Source of the DNA: Neonectria sp. B-13
Lineage: Eukaryota; Ascomycota; Sordariomycetes; Hypocreales; Nectriaceae
DNA: 64,000 nt
Assembly: GCA_002682825.1 (NCBI GenBank)
Contig: NOKP01000001.1
Span: 3,227,296-3,291,295, forward strand
Direction: 5' to 3'
In this document: piece after piece, positions 44,113-55,692 of the stretch
Layout: each line of letters begins with the position of its first letter
Numbering within the stretch: the first letter of the stretch is position 1
Made by a program: the position numbers and the translations under genes
Notes under the pieces: generated by a model
What the model was told of the DNA's origin: nothing
Databases searched by the model: none
Seen by the model: the letters and a program-made list of their open reading frames with translations, nothing else

Positions 44113-44958
44113 GGTGGACGATCCTGGGGCTTCGGCGTAGGGCCTTGTACCATAACACTGGGTTGTTTTCGTTGGTGGTACACAGAGTAGCAAGGGGAGT
44201 AGATGGTTTGGCTGTGGATCGAGTACGTAGAAGTAAGGTGATTTTCTGGGGTGTTGGGTGAAGTGGGATGGAGTTGGCCTTTGGAACGCGAGGGGTCGCG
44301 CCAGAGGCAAAGTGGGCATCGCGAGGTCACATGATTCTGCCATATTTTGTCTACCAATTCATTAGTTGACTAGTACCTAAGTAGGTACTGAGTCGTGAAT
44401 AGAAGAGTTGCATGATTAATTTGCCTTCATATTCCTGGAATTCCTATAGAATTTGATGTTTGCTCTAAAATTGGAAGCCGTTTATCGGAAATTTTTTGTC
44501 TGCTACTAATCCCGGTTTCGGGATTGTGTACTTTGTATGACAGTCTGCCACTGCCGAAGCAGAGGTGAGGGGGGTTGGACCCCTATTAATACTAAGTACA
44601 TGTACCTATATGGAGCCGGTTGGCGGTTTAGTCGGTAAATGGAGAGGCCGGTTATTTTGACTGGGATAATGTGAATTCCATTGGTTCTAATTGTGCCTGC
44701 CATGCTATCTGATTGAGCGCTGGATTGGCGCCGTGAAACTCTTTATTCTTAGTCAAGAACGATGAGACGCCACCGAGACTCCCGCTATCAAACATCTCAC
44801 GGCTCTCACCCCTTGCAGCCCAAGCACGCCCTGCCACGCAATAAATGAACCGGCCATTTCACCAAGCACACGCACAGAACCTGTGCAACTCTCCGTAATG
44901 GCCTGTGAGCAAACCGAATCAGTTCCACACCGATCGCGCGCTGACCGCCTTCCAAGCC
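44113..44958. other. Divergent intergenic region, pso2/DUF7053 gene
   Basis: Contains an 18-bp dyad AGTACCTAAGTAGGTACT (44372-44389) and AT-rich sequence. The in-frame extension of pso2 to 44343 lies here. No separate gene seen. Confidence 0.45.
44372..44389. repeat. Inverted repeat AGTACCT-AAGT-AGGTACT
   Basis: Perfect 7-bp arms with a 4-base loop. Similar TAC/GTA-rich dyads occur at 18769 and 28785. Confidence 0.6.
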
Positions 44959-45468
44959 ATGTTTAGCACCTACGCCGAGCTCCAGCATATCACGGCCATC
45001 CCTGCGGGAATACTGGCCTCAAAGGCCGTCGATGTCCTCCTTCACGATCATGAGTTCTTCCTGCGCTGTGATCCGCACTTGGTCAAGTTTGAGCCCATTG
45101 CGACGCCGTCGGACCCTGAGCCTGAAGTCCCCGACGATCGCGAGGTCGACCCCATCGCGCCCGTCAAGGTCTACTCGGTGACTGATAGGGTACACACTCT
45201 GCCTGCTGGGCTCTGGGACTCTGACGTCGTCAGTACGTGCGAGTATTTCGATCTGGAGAATGGTCTTTTCGTCAGGCTGCGGAGTCCTCTGAGCGTGGTG
45301 ATGGAGACCGTGTGGCAGATAAGACAGGCAGAGGATGGGAGCTATGAATTGGTCGAGGACATCGTGATCAAATGCTCAAGATTTCTGATTGGCGTGGTTA
45401 AAGGTGCCTGCGAGTCTGGGTGGGAGAGTGTCCATGGCAAGATGTTAGAGAAACTGAAAGAGGCGTGA
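44959..45468 (+). CDS. DUF7053 domain protein (fungal, unknown function)
   Basis: A 169-codon frame from the ATG 44959. It matches the pattern I know for the fungal DUF7053 family: an opening QHITAIPAGILASKAVDVLLHDHEFFLRCDPHL, the P-VKVYSVTDRVHTLPAG-type central strand set, and a final helix ECRRI-like region (CSRFLIGVVKGACESGWESVHG). That layout resembles a START/SRPBCC-like lipid-pocket fold, but no ligand or role is established. The quoted blocks are read directly; the family name is from memory. A 7-nt first exon at 44898-44904 with a 52-nt intron would add Met-Ala-Ser in front and cannot be ruled out. No signal peptide. Confidence 0.7.
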   Translation: MFSTYAELQHITAIPAGILASKAVDVLLHDHEFFLRCDPHLVKFEPIATPSDPEPEVPDDREVDPIAPVKVYSVTDRVHTLPAGLWDSDVVSTCEYFDLENGLFVRLRSPLSVVMETVWQIRQAEDGSYELVEDIVIKCSRFLIGVVKGACESGWESVHGKMLEKLKEA

Positions 45469-45727
45469 ACCACATTTGCGGCGAATGGTCATGATGTAGA
45501 GTTCAGAGAGGAATCAAATAGAACTACAATAGATCATGTTTGTTTGAATGATAACCTAGCGTGAGAGCTTTGCTAAATTACATCGAAGAGAATATTTTTG
45601 AAATACCTAAAATGATGTCTTGGAGTGCACAGCAGACAAATATGGATATCTTACTTCAACACCCGAACAGCCCGCCTACTTCAGGTATCGTAGCTCGTGG
45701 TAATAAACTTAACCGCAGCGCGGTCCT

Positions 45728-47251
45728 TTAGATGCCTCTCCTCAAATATTTTTCTCCGCCGTTGAGTGATGGCGTCTCGCTCCTGAAGGAATCTGGGAAT
45801 CTCGGGTTCCGCTGGACACTTTCGTCAACCTCAATCGTCAAAGTGGTAACGACGTCCATCTGAATGGCCAGTTCTTCTTGAGGGGCACTCCTCAGAGACT
45901 CTTGACTTGGAGGCGTGAACTGTGACTGTGTTGTCATCACGGCAGAGCTACCCTGTCCTCCAAATCGCTGCCACCATCCACCAACTATTATGGTGCTGTC
46001 CCTGGAGCGAAGCTTGCCACCCCTAATCCAGACCGAGTGGCCGAAATTTCCAGCAGGGGTACGCATGAAGGCAAAAGTGTTGAGACCTGTGTCCTCGACG
46101 TCGACATCGTCGGCGGGACCGAACACTATAGAATAGCGGGTAGTGGCGAAGAGGATACAGTCGAAAGATCCGTTGCTAGCGATTAGGGATCCGGCGAAGC
46201 AATAGTATGCAACGGGCACTTCCGCACCGGCCATGTCGGCAATTCGTCCAAGGGCGAGAGGGAGCGTACACATGACATAGATAACCGGGTATACCAAGAA
46301 AGTAGGGTTGTGGTTCAGGTTGATATTGGATTGATCTGGACCTATCGTCTCCCCCTTTTCCGTGACCTGCCGACGGAGCGAAAGATATATGGCGACGTAG
46401 AGAGTGCAGGCCACGGCGAGAGAGATAAAAACAAAAATGTAATGGGTAAGGAGTCGGAGGTTTTCGTAGGCGTCGTTAATCCAGCACTATACGCAGCATT
46501 GTCAGCTGAGAAGCTACATAACAAGAGCCTTACAGTGAAGAGGCGAAACAGGGCTACTTACCCAGGAGCCCGCACGAGTGAAGTAGCCTCCGACTTCTCT
46601 TCCGTTGTGGGTAACTATGAGTGGGATAATGGAAAGAGAATAAACAAATATCCATATGCCAACAATGACTGCACAGAGCGCTCGGTGAGGTGGCCGATAA
46701 CCCTTGACGACGGAAAGATAAGTATGAATAGCAATGGCTGCGATAAAGAGACTGGAAGATAGATTTCCGTTCGAGTCGAAGAACCCTTGAACAAAACACG
46801 TCGGGGTGTCGTGGAAGATGCCGCCTTCTCGGAGCCAAATGACACTGAGCAGGAAAGCTGCGCCCTGATGCATATCGGCAAGGATAAGGTTGAAGATGAG
46901 GATCAGGAATTGATTCGGGGGCCGTCTTTTGGCCTTGTCGATGCGTCTTAAACTCCGGTCGTGTTCTACCTTGGAAGTCGCGCCATCCGGCCCGTATGCT
47001 CCAGTCTCGAAGGTAAGGACTGGATCAGGATCAGGGATGTTCCTCGTGATGATTTTGGCGCGAGATCTCTTCCGAAAGTGCCAGCTCAATAGTTTGAAGG
47101 TCAGGTACAGGAAGAGGGTTGATGTGAGGACGAAGGAGATAAGGGCGAATATTGAGATGGCAATCAACCCCCGGTGGTAGTCAGACGGTAGAGGTACAAG
47201 ACTGTTATCCTCTGTATGATCCCCCAGGTATTCTTCTGCAGGAGACGACAT
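45728..47251 (-). CDS. Seven-transmembrane receptor, fungal GPCR-like
   Basis: Two exons, 47251-46562 and 46486-45728 (intron 75 nt), give 482 residues. Seven hydrophobic segments can be read: GLIAISIFALISFVLTSTLF, QFLILIFNLILADMHQGAAF, SSSLFIAAIAIHTYLSVVKG, ALCAVIVGIWIFVYSLSIIP, LRLLTHYIFVFISLAVACTL, FLVYPVIYVMCTLPLALGRI and VAYYCFAGSLIASNGSFDCI. The LxxxNLxLADxxQ pattern in helix 2 and N-x5-DCILFATTR at helix 7 fit the Git3/Gpr1-like fungal receptors. The extracellular N-terminus is short; a loop of about 50 residues rich in basic and acidic residues separates helices 1 and 2. The C-terminal tail is about 150 residues, Ser/Thr-rich. The splice joins RAGSW and CWINDAY in the extracellular loop. 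Ligand unknown. Confidence 0.85.
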
Positions 47252-50176
47252 GATTGTGGGCTTCGTTCAGCATGTGAGTTGGTTGCCATGCGAGTCCAAG
47301 AGAAATCGACGTCGAGGTAAGAGCTGCAAATCTCGAGGGAAAGGCAAAACTGGACGCAAGCTTCTGTAGCAACTGATACATCACTTGGTATTGGGGGTGA
47401 GACGCATATGGGGGTTCCGGCGCTTGTCTCGAGTCCCCTTTGTGTGACGGAACTAACAGCGCCATCTACGAAAACTACCAGATCGGAGTGGGCCTGCTTC
47501 GACATTCCCGGTACGAGGACTCAAGGTGGAATGCCCTATCGTTGGCTAACGAATTCAACCGCAAGTCATCGTCGTCCGTCGTCCCAGCATTGCGGAAACC
47601 TAAAGTTATCGGCTAGGTGCAATGATGGGGGAGGATGCAGGTACTGACTCGTCCTTTGAAAGCCGCGCCTACGGGAATGAAAGATCGGCGCGGGGCGATG
47701 AGGCTAGAACACAGACTAGCTGAAAGCGGGCTTGCCAGGCTTGATGGGGCTTCTTTTTTATGCATGGGGAATCGATCAGAGCCAGATAACGAGACTGGCA
47801 GAACCCAGGAACCAGAGCAGAATTGATAATTGAGCGACTGAGAGGTGAAGCTGTTGGTAGGGGCTTTTGTATTTCTTTTTGTATACAGACCCACAATCAA
47901 TTCTCAAGTTATGTCCTACAAGATGTCAAAAATGCTCTGTTAAGGTATTGAGAAGATGTAGGTTCTCGTGACGACACGCCTTGGTTTAGGGGGATTAAAC
48001 TCTGGGCGCAGTTTTGGATTCTGATTGATTCTAGCACGCCGTACCAATGTTGACCATGGCTGGGACGGAGAGTTGGCCTAGTGTTGAAACAACAACTTGC
48101 TGAGGGTATTTACTGCCTGTGCTTAGAGGCTGGTAACCACTCGGGGCTAAACGCGTATTGGGCGTGGTACGATTTGGTACGTCCAACCAGACAAGAGCTG
48201 CCTGACACCGACCCTGTGGCTACCCGTAGCTGCAGATAGGAGCAAAGTCACGAAGCGGGAGATTTCCATACTTCAAACCTTGTGTTTATGGTTAGTGCTC
48301 TTGAGGCAAGCTCGCGGTTTCGAGAGGCTAGAGGGGACGACCCTATCTTTAGCAGTTGATCTTGCAGTCTGGACATCGAGCGGAAAGATGCAAGATGCCT
48401 CCCCGGATGAAGTAGCGACGGCAAAGTCACGAGATATCAAACATAATTCAGTGGCTATTTTACCCAGGATATGGTGGCGTATACGGACCTCTCGGGGAGA
48501 CACGACAGCCAAAATAACAGCCACCATGGGTCTCCCGAGGGCCAGACCAGGCCTGAACGCCAAGGCTCGAGGCTAGGTAGATGGAGCGTTCACTCCAGGA
48601 CTAGGCATTTCGGCCGAAAGAAAAGTCACTCTACAAACAACTCCACGGCGTGTCTTCTTGCTTCCAGGCTCATTTGTCGGGAAACGTCTTCCCCTTGACC
48701 ATGGTGGGAGGTGAGTGAATTAACGGGCCAGCTGATTCAACATGATCCGAGGAGAAACGATGGGTAGAAAATGGACAATCCGATGACTTGTGATCTAGGA
48801 TTGACAAGTGTCACTTGAACAGATGTGAGAAGGCGTTCCTCGACTCTCTTCAGTTGTCGGAATGAGCGTGGGACCACGCTTTAAATGAGACGTATTCGGA
48901 CATGCGACAGGTGACCAGAAGTCACGCCTTCTGGGGAGTTTCCATGGATCCAATCTCTCCAGTCTGTGCAGTGCCAGCAAGCAATTCGATCTTAGACCCA
49001 CCACGTTGAGAGTGGCTCGTGCCCGGTCGAAGAAGCTGGGGGGAATGTTGAGATGAACTGGCTGCCAATCAATGAGTTGTGATTATTCGAGTGTTGAAGG
49101 TTTCAAAGAAATCAAAAGACGAAATTCAAGAACCATCAGGCCTATTAGACGTCTCCATTAGCGCGATTACGAATACAAAGACTCGGAAATTGACCCCTTG
49201 TCCACCAGTAGTAGGGTATACGAATACGCTAAGGAGCTCTGCTAGCGCGAGGGGACATGGGTAAAATGCAAACAACGGAAGTGAAGGTGCAGGCAGGTGC
49301 AGGTGGTGTAAAACAAGCTTACTGCGTACTGTGGTGTCATTGTCCTGGCAGTGAATGTGATTGCAATAGGCAGCATCACGTCCATTTCCGATCCCGCATC
49401 CACAGCAATACGCGGGGGTCGAGGCGAGAGAGCACGGGCTGTTTAGGTGTCCATACACCTAATCTGCCGCAGTCCGCGGGAGACCGGGCAGCTGGACAGC
49501 AACAGGCCCAGGGGCCCTCCGGGCAAGCTTCCTTCAGGGAGCCTCCAGCAGTCGGCGACTGGCTGAGTGGCAGTGGCCAGGCGGCGATACAGGGGCCCGG
49601 CGGCAAGATGCCTGGATGGATCTGCGGTAGAGGTACGGTATAATCTCTTGGAGTATTCGTCAAACCATTGATTAAGCACCTAGCTAAGCCCAGATAGCGG
49701 GGTTAGACATGGATAACATGATGAGGGGTCCTCATTACCGCGGTTTGGCCCTTTTTTGGGTATGCGTATAATGGATATTAACATACGATGAGATCGCCCG
49801 ATCCTGGTTTTTCGAAATGACTTCTGTAGACCCCTATCTTCACCGTTCCGCGCTTTTGTTGAACACCATAGCGCCCGCGCCGCACCGCACTCCGACTTGC
49901 GACCCCAACTTTTTTTTCTTTCAATTTGCTCTCAAGCTTTGCTGATTGTTTCTTCTCCCTCCCTCCGACCTCCTCTCTCCCATTTCGTCCGCCGCCTCCG
50001 CAATCCGCAATCCGCAATCCGCAACCAACCCACCCGCATCAACCCGATATTCCTCCCCCACCCACCGCCCACCGCCCACCGCTCCCCCAGTCGTCCGTGG
50101 CCCCCGGGTCTTGGCCTCCTCCCCGACATCGACCTCCTCCTATGCGTATCCTACAGTGGCTCTTTCTTCACCCATC
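47252..50176. other. Gene-free 2.9 kb between the receptor and ceramide synthase genes
   Basis: Divergent intergenic region. I found no open frame with domain signal, no intron chain and no repeat of note. Just before the ceramide synthase start the sequence is pyrimidine-rich, with short CCGCAATCCGCAAT and CCACCGCCCACCG tandems (about 49995-50085), typical of a leader. Confidence 0.45.
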
Positions 50177-51744
50177 ATGACCGACTTCAACGGCCATGAT
50201 GAGAAGCCCATCCTCGAGAAGCTCCCCAACTGTGGCTCAACCGGCGCAAAGCCGGAACGGAACCCTGGCTACCATGCAGCCCAGAACCTGAACAGGTCCT
50301 CATACATACAGACCGTTAGCAATGGCAACGTGGTGCGCCGTGTCAGGAGGGAATCCGACGGCGCGAGGAAGTTCTTTGCCAGCTGGATGCTCAGGAACCA
50401 AATTGGTATGCCCACTGCCTCTCTGCTGGCCCTGCCGCTGCATTTACATCTGTCCTCGTTCTCTCTTCCCGCTTCTCCGCCTTTTGGGCATTTTGGGGGT
50501 TCAAGCCACAACTCTTCACGGCCCGTAGCCGTTGAACCCAAATCCAGGACCGCCATCGCCTTCCATTGAGAGCATTGTGCTGATATTCAACCTCCTAGGC
50601 CTCTCTTTCAACCTTCTCGCCCTCCTCTTCCTCGCCCACTTCATCCCCAAAGCTCGACCTCATACCACCAAATTCTTCACCCTATCCTACCGAAACCCGG
50701 TTTCCGGCAAATATGGCAACGGCAGCGACGATGTCTACCCCATATTTTGTCTCATCGTCTTGTTCACAGGGCTGCGCGCCGCCGTTATGGAATACCTCTT
50801 GGTACCTTTTGCCAAGATGTGGGGTGTGCGCAAGATTAAAGACTTGACTCGCTTCAGCGAACAATCCTGGCTGATGTGCTATTACGCCATCTCCTGGACA
50901 CTGGGCATGGTGCGCACCTTCGTCGAGCGACCTGGCGAGGCGCTCTTGGGCTGCATCGCAATCGCTAACATAATCTCTTAGTATATCTACTATACCTCCC
51001 CATACTGGCTCAACAACAAGGAGCTGTGGACCAACTGGCCAGACCGCGAGCTTGCCCGCCTAGACAAGTTCTACATCCTGGCTCAGTGGGCCTTTTGGCT
51101 ACAGCAGATCATCGTCATCAACATCGAAGAGCGTCGCAAGGACCATACGCAGATGCTGGCCCACCACTTCGTCACTTGCGGCCTGATCTATGCCTGCTAC
51201 GCCTATCACCAAACCCGCGTCGGCAACCTAATCCTTGTCTTGATGGACTTTGTCGACATTGTCCTTCCTGTAAGCGCGCAACCCTTCTTAGATTTCCCCT
51301 TTGCAGCAGAGGCTGATACTGTTGAAGCTTGCCAAGTGTTTGAAGTACATGGGCTTCAAGCTCCTCTGCGATGCCATGTTCGGCGTTTTCTTGGTATCAT
51401 GGGTCTTCACCCGCCATATCGTTTATTGCATAGTCTGCTGGTCCATCTACGCCGATATACCCGGCATCATCGGGGAGACTTGCTGGAGAGGTCCTGTCGA
51501 TGATCTCCAGGGACCGCTCCCAATACCGGAAGGGCACCGATACATGCTTGAGCCTTTCTGGAACCCGCAAGGCCTTGTCTGCTTTGGCCGCACCGTGACG
51601 TGGTCATTCCTCGCACCGTTGCTCTTACTACAAGGCATGAACATTGTCTGGTTTGTCATGATTGCGCGTGTGGCCCTGAAAGTCATTCGCAGAGAAGGCG
51701 CGGAGGACAACCGCAGCGACGACGAGGGAGAAAAGGAAGATTGA
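50177..51744 (+). CDS. lag1: Ceramide synthase (Lag1/Lac1, TLC domain)
   Basis: Four exons, 50177-50405, 50548-50909, 50982-51269 and 51328-51744, give 431 residues. It makes dihydroceramide from acyl-CoA and a sphingoid base in the ER membrane. The TLC domain carries the Lag1p motif: ERRKDHTQMLAHHFVTCGLI (double His), then YACYAYHQTRVGNLILVLMD, FVDIVLPLAKCLKYMGFKLL. Several membrane helices are visible, for example SIVLIFNLLGLSFNLLALLF and SFLAPLLLLQGMNIVWFVMI. The C-terminus is acidic (RSDDEGEKED). The exon 4 acceptor is chosen as the second of two in-frame AG sites (TTGAAG at 51321-51327), because it gives LPLAKCLKY as in other fungal Lag1 proteins; the CAG at 51304-51306 would insert seven residues. 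Confidence 0.92.
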
Positions 51745-52837
51745 GTCTACAGGGATACCCCACTGGGCGGGCTCCGTCATCGAGGAGCTCTCGAAGATAT
51801 GAAGGTGTCCTTCACACGCCAGGAGGCAGGCCAGCGCTTCCGGCGTCAGCTTTCCTCGTCAGGGCGATGAGAGGGAGTTGCGTGATTGGATTTGGTGCCT
51901 GAAGTAGGCGGGGTCGATGATACTCCCGACCGACCCCAGCCTTCAGCTGAGCGAAAGAACGAAAAGAATACCGAAGAAGATAAACGAGTCGAGCGAGTAT
52001 CTATAGATGGAGATGAGAACGACGAATGTAGTTACGACTACGGGATCTGCCAAACGAAACGCTTGTCTAAAGGGCCGTATCGAGGTTGTGAAGAAGTCAG
52101 AGCAGCAACAGGGATAAATGGTACTTCGACAGGCATCGGCTCAACTGCACTAGCAGCTACCTAGACCAGGTAGTTATGACTGAAATGGCTATCTTTCTAG
52201 AGGTCCTTGGGGGATTGCTTCCAGCCGGACTAGATTTGTTATTTACATTGCTGTGGTAGATGGCAAGACGGCCTTGTATAGGCAGCTAACATGAGAAGCT
52301 GACCATGGCATTGTTTACGTGGTCACTGCAACTATGCTCCTGTGATGTACAGCCACGTGCGTGGCTTTAAGTGAGAGCCATTCATTGGTGACAAAGGGAA
52401 CGAGTGTGCTGGAACCTTTTGTGATGGTGTGCTGGTTTTACGTTTGTTTGTGATAGCCTCAGGGATGTATGTAAGTTAACTTATGTGGTGTAACCCCGAA
52501 AAGGACGCCCGGCACTAGCCACAACTGGACCCTGCCACTGAGGGCACCGCCACGTCGGCGGTGCTGTTTCAATTGGCTGGGCTCAGTGGAAGGCTCGTGC
52601 GTGGCCCGACATCCGTGATCCAGTCGACACCCCTTACGAAACCTGGTGAGGATGACTTCAGCCTCCGAACAGCAACGGTCGTCAAAACAACCTCAGAACT
52701 TGCGCCCCCCGGTTCACGGCCGGCGGCCATCACTCCTCACGCATCGCGAAGCGCTTCTTATGATGTGAGGCGCGGACACTGGCTCTTTGATCTAGCTCTA
52801 GCCCCATCGGCCTCAGCCTCACTCATCAGCCATCACC
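51745..52837. other. Intergenic between ceramide synthase and kinase genes
   Basis: No supportable gene. A CACGTG is at 52354-52359. The last 250 bp are the likely kinase promoter and leader. Open frames are short and lack domain signal. Confidence 0.45.
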
Positions 52838-55426
52838 ATGGCGTCCCTCCAGGTCAGAGCACAGGACGTCACCGTCTCCAAACAAAAGGCCATCGAAGAT
52901 GCCAAAAAAATGCAAAAGGTCGTTGCCGAGCAGTGCTCCAAGGCCGGGAAGGACTCGCCCCAGTACCACCTCGCGGAGCTCATCGGCAAGGGCAGCTTCG
53001 GCCGTGTTTACAAGGCCACCGCCCTGTCGACGAACCAGCTGGTCGCCGTCAAGATCATTGATATCGAGGAGAGTGATACCGTGAACCCCAAGCTGGCCGA
53101 CACCTACAGCGATCTGCTCAAGGAGATCAACGCCCTGAAATTACTGAGCGAGAGCGGCGCCAAGAACATCAACCATGTCATCGAGGCCATCCCCGTCGGC
53201 CAGTCCATGTGGGTCATCACCGAGTACTGCGCTGGAGGCAGCGTTTCTACCCTCATGAAGCCGACCGCGCCGGGCGGTCTGCAGGAGAAATGGATCGTCC
53301 CGATCTTGCGCGAGGTGGCCGAGGCCGTGTACTGGGTTCACAGGCAGGGCATCATCCACCGCGACATCAAGTGTGCCAACATCCTCGTCACCGAGACCGG
53401 AAACGTTCAGCTCTGTGATTTTGGCGTTGCCGGCGTCATCGAGACCAAATTCGACAAGCGCTCTACCGTCATCGGCACTCCTCACTGGATGGCGCCGGAG
53501 CTTTTTGACTCCTCCGCCTCCTACGGCACCGAGGTTGACATCTGGGCTTTTGGTGCCATGGTCTTCGAGATTGCCTCTGGTATGCCGCCCAATGTGGTTG
53601 CGGGCATGGACTTTAACAGGCTGGGATCCTACCTGAAGCAGCATACGCCTCGTCTGGAGGGCGATCAGTACTCCCAGGGCCTCAAGGACCTAGTCGCATA
53701 TTGCCTGGAGGACAATCCCAAGAAGCGCCCAACGATTGAGCAGATCCAGCGTCACCGTTACATATACAACACGCACAATGCCTACCCGACTTCGGGCCTG
53801 GCCCACCTCGTACGGGGCTACAAATTGTGGGAGTCCCAGGGAGGCATCCGCAAGTCTCTCTTCTCTGCTGTAGGGGCTCAAGGGCCATCTGACCTCGCGG
53901 CGGCTTTTGCAAACGACGAGTGGAACTTCAACGCCACCACTGCATTTGATCAGCAAGGGTTCGACACTGGTGATGCCCAGGAAGTCTTGGATGTCTATGG
54001 TTCCAGCGTCGACTTTGACCACGACGGGTTTGATGAAACGTCAAAACCAAAGAAGCCGAAATCCCGTCGACGCCCTCCACCACATCTCCCTTCCGTTAAG
54101 GCGCCCTTGGAGAAGATCTTTGACCCAAACACCGACTCAACTTATGACGATAACTCTCGAGCATATTACGGAAGGCCTTTCCCCCCGCCGGCCTCAGCAT
54201 CCGATCTCCCTCTACGAGATGACTCGTCTCAATCGCCCAGCGTCAGAGAGTCGCTCATTGACCTCGATGCCTCGCTGCATGGAAGCGATCTTTCCGAGTT
54301 CGTCGACATGAACACCATTAGGGCCGGCGACTCAAGGGCATCTACAGACTACGACTTTGGCGATGCGAATTACACCCGGCCTCCCAACAGCGACCCTGTA
54401 GACGTGAGCAACAACAGACGGACGCGAGATTGGAAGTTCCCGTCGATGGCTGCTCCGCCCGCCTCTGCAAACCCGGAGATGTTCAGGTTCCCCTTCAATG
54501 ACGATACCGCACCCAACACCAGCCGACTCATTCACCCCCCTACCGAGCCGATGCCGCCCCCGGCGCAGTTCAATGACCTTACTGTGCCCCAGCCACCGCC
54601 CATGAACAACCGCGCATCGGCTGGGAGTCTGATCGATCTTGATATGAGCTTTGCGGACCCCATCACTGAGTATCCCAGACCATCCACATCGCACTCTGAT
54701 GTCGGCTCTATAGCTGGGTCCGAGGTGGGAGGGGCGAACCCCTTTGAGCTGGAGAAGCACGCGTCCCTCTACGTGATGCCTACAGGTATTCGCGAGCCTT
54801 CAATCTACGTATCTGATGACTCGGAGTTCTCCAACGCTGTTGCCGAATTCTCCAACGGACCCGAATTCTCCAACGGAATCGAATTCTCCAACGGACCTGA
54901 ATTCTCCAACGGAACCGAGTTCCCCGATGGAACCCAACGCCACGATCCCCTACCACATCTTCAGCAACAGCAGCAGCAGCAGCAGCAGCAACAGGCGCAG
55001 CCACCGCCATCACTCCCGCTCCCACCGCCGCTGCAAACCCCACAACCCGTCAACGGCCAGACTCCCAACGACAGGCCATACTCCCTGAGCGAGTTCGCCG
55101 ACACAGATCCAGAGTTCCTCACCCCTCAACAGTCCGCCATCCCCGAGGTTGTTCCCCGTCTCCCTCCACCCCAGCAGGACTGGCAACCAGTACAAGAAGA
55201 ATACCGTCGCCCTTTGCAGTACCAGCCGTTTCTGCCGCTGCCTCCCACCGCCCCGGCGCCCCAGGTCATGGAGGGCCAGGCGTCGTCGGAGCACGTCAAG
55301 GAGGAGCTACGCCGCATGGCCATGAGTCTCGGTGACCACCTCAGCCGCGCAAACGAGTATCTGTCTGGCTTGCCGATTCGGCGGGCTAGCACGACAAGGG
55401 TGGAGCATCTTGCAGATGTGTCTTGA
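52838..55426 (+). CDS. nak1: Germinal-centre (Ste20-like) kinase of the Nak1/Kic1/POD-6 type
   Basis: Uninterrupted frame of 862 residues. The kinase domain fills about 44-310: GKGSFGRVYKA (50-60), VAVK with K72, HRDIKCANIL (174-183), DFGVAG (194-199) and GTPHWMAPE (213-221), all catalytic residues present. Just after it, NAYPTSGLAHLVRGYKLWES and SLFSAVGAQGPSDL are typical of fungal Nak1/POD-6 rather than the Sid1 branch. These kinases activate the NDR kinase COT1/Orb6 in the morphogenesis (RAM/MOR) pathway that maintains hyphal tip growth. The 550-residue tail is disordered, with a tandem of EFSNG-type hexamers (about 670-699), an 11-residue poly-Gln run and Pro-rich stretches. The end, HVKEELRRMAMSLGDHLSRA, looks like a conserved helix. 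Intron-free, unlike most neighbours. Confidence 0.9.
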   Translation: MASLQVRAQDVTVSKQKAIEDAKKMQKVVAEQCSKAGKDSPQYHLAELIGKGSFGRVYKATALSTNQLVAVKIIDIEESDTVNPKLADTYSDLLKEINALKLLSESGAKNINHVIEAIPVGQSMWVITEYCAGGSVSTLMKPTAPGGLQEKWIVPILREVAEAVYWVHRQGIIHRDIKCANILVTETGNVQLCDFGVAGVIETKFDKRSTVIGTPHWMAPELFDSSASYGTEVDIWAFGAMVFEIASGMPPNVVAGMDFNRLGSYLKQHTPRLEGDQYSQGLKDLVAYCLEDNPKKRPTIEQIQRHRYIYNTHNAYPTSGLAHLVRGYKLWESQGGIRKSLFSAVGAQGPSDLAAAFANDEWNFNATTAFDQQGFDTGDAQEVLDVYGSSVDFDHDGFDETSKPKKPKSRRRPPPHLPSVKAPLEKIFDPNTDSTYDDNSRAYYGRPFPPPASASDLPLRDDSSQSPSVRESLIDLDASLHGSDLSEFVDMNTIRAGDSRASTDYDFGDANYTRPPNSDPVDVSNNRRTRDWKFPSMAAPPASANPEMFRFPFNDDTAPNTSRLIHPPTEPMPPPAQFNDLTVPQPPPMNNRASAGSLIDLDMSFADPITEYPRPSTSHSDVGSIAGSEVGGANPFELEKHASLYVMPTGIREPSIYVSDDSEFSNAVAEFSNGPEFSNGIEFSNGPEFSNGTEFPDGTQRHDPLPHLQQQQQQQQQQQAQPPPSLPLPPPLQTPQPVNGQTPNDRPYSLSEFADTDPEFLTPQQSAIPEVVPRLPPPQQDWQPVQEEYRRPLQYQPFLPLPPTAPAPQVMEGQASSEHVKEELRRMAMSLGDHLSRANEYLSGLPIRRASTTRVEHLADVS
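54824..54934 (+). repeat. 18-bp coding minisatellite in nak1
   Basis: Units at 54845, 54863, 54881, 54899 and 54917 (18 bp each), preceded by a 21-bp variant at 54824. Each encodes EFSNG plus P, I or T; the last is EFPDGT. Length is a multiple of 3, so copy-number changes keep the frame. Confidence 0.9.
54962..54994 (+). repeat. CAG microsatellite (poly-Gln) in nak1
   Basis: Eleven Gln codons, CAG with two CAA interruptions, in frame in the kinase tail. Confidence 0.9.
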
Positions 55427-55692
55427 CCTATTTATGCATCAGAATGAAACATGTTGCGGTGCGCGATGCCGATTAATAGCAATTAGGATTGGTTAGGGTT
55501 ATTGGAAGCGATGATATGCTCAGGAAAAAGGAGCCGGCAGCATGCCTTAATAGGATGGCTTGAACTTGGGACTGGGGAAGGCGTTGGACAATGCGATTTA
55601 CGAATGATCAGCGAGAGTCTTCAACATGATTTATCAAGAATGACCCGTCTCTCTCACTTAGGTTTATTTGGCCCAGTATCTATGGAGTGCTC
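55427..55692. other. Convergent 3' region, nak1/tel2
   Basis: 266 bp between two stop codons on opposite strands. No gene seen; both 3' UTRs should lie or overlap here. Confidence 0.45.

Noticed and set aside
44113..44343. N-terminal extension of Snm1 to an upstream ATG
   Set aside because: The 77 extra residues are Pro/Leu-rich and unlike a nuclear protein N-terminus. Kept as an alternative, not the main start.
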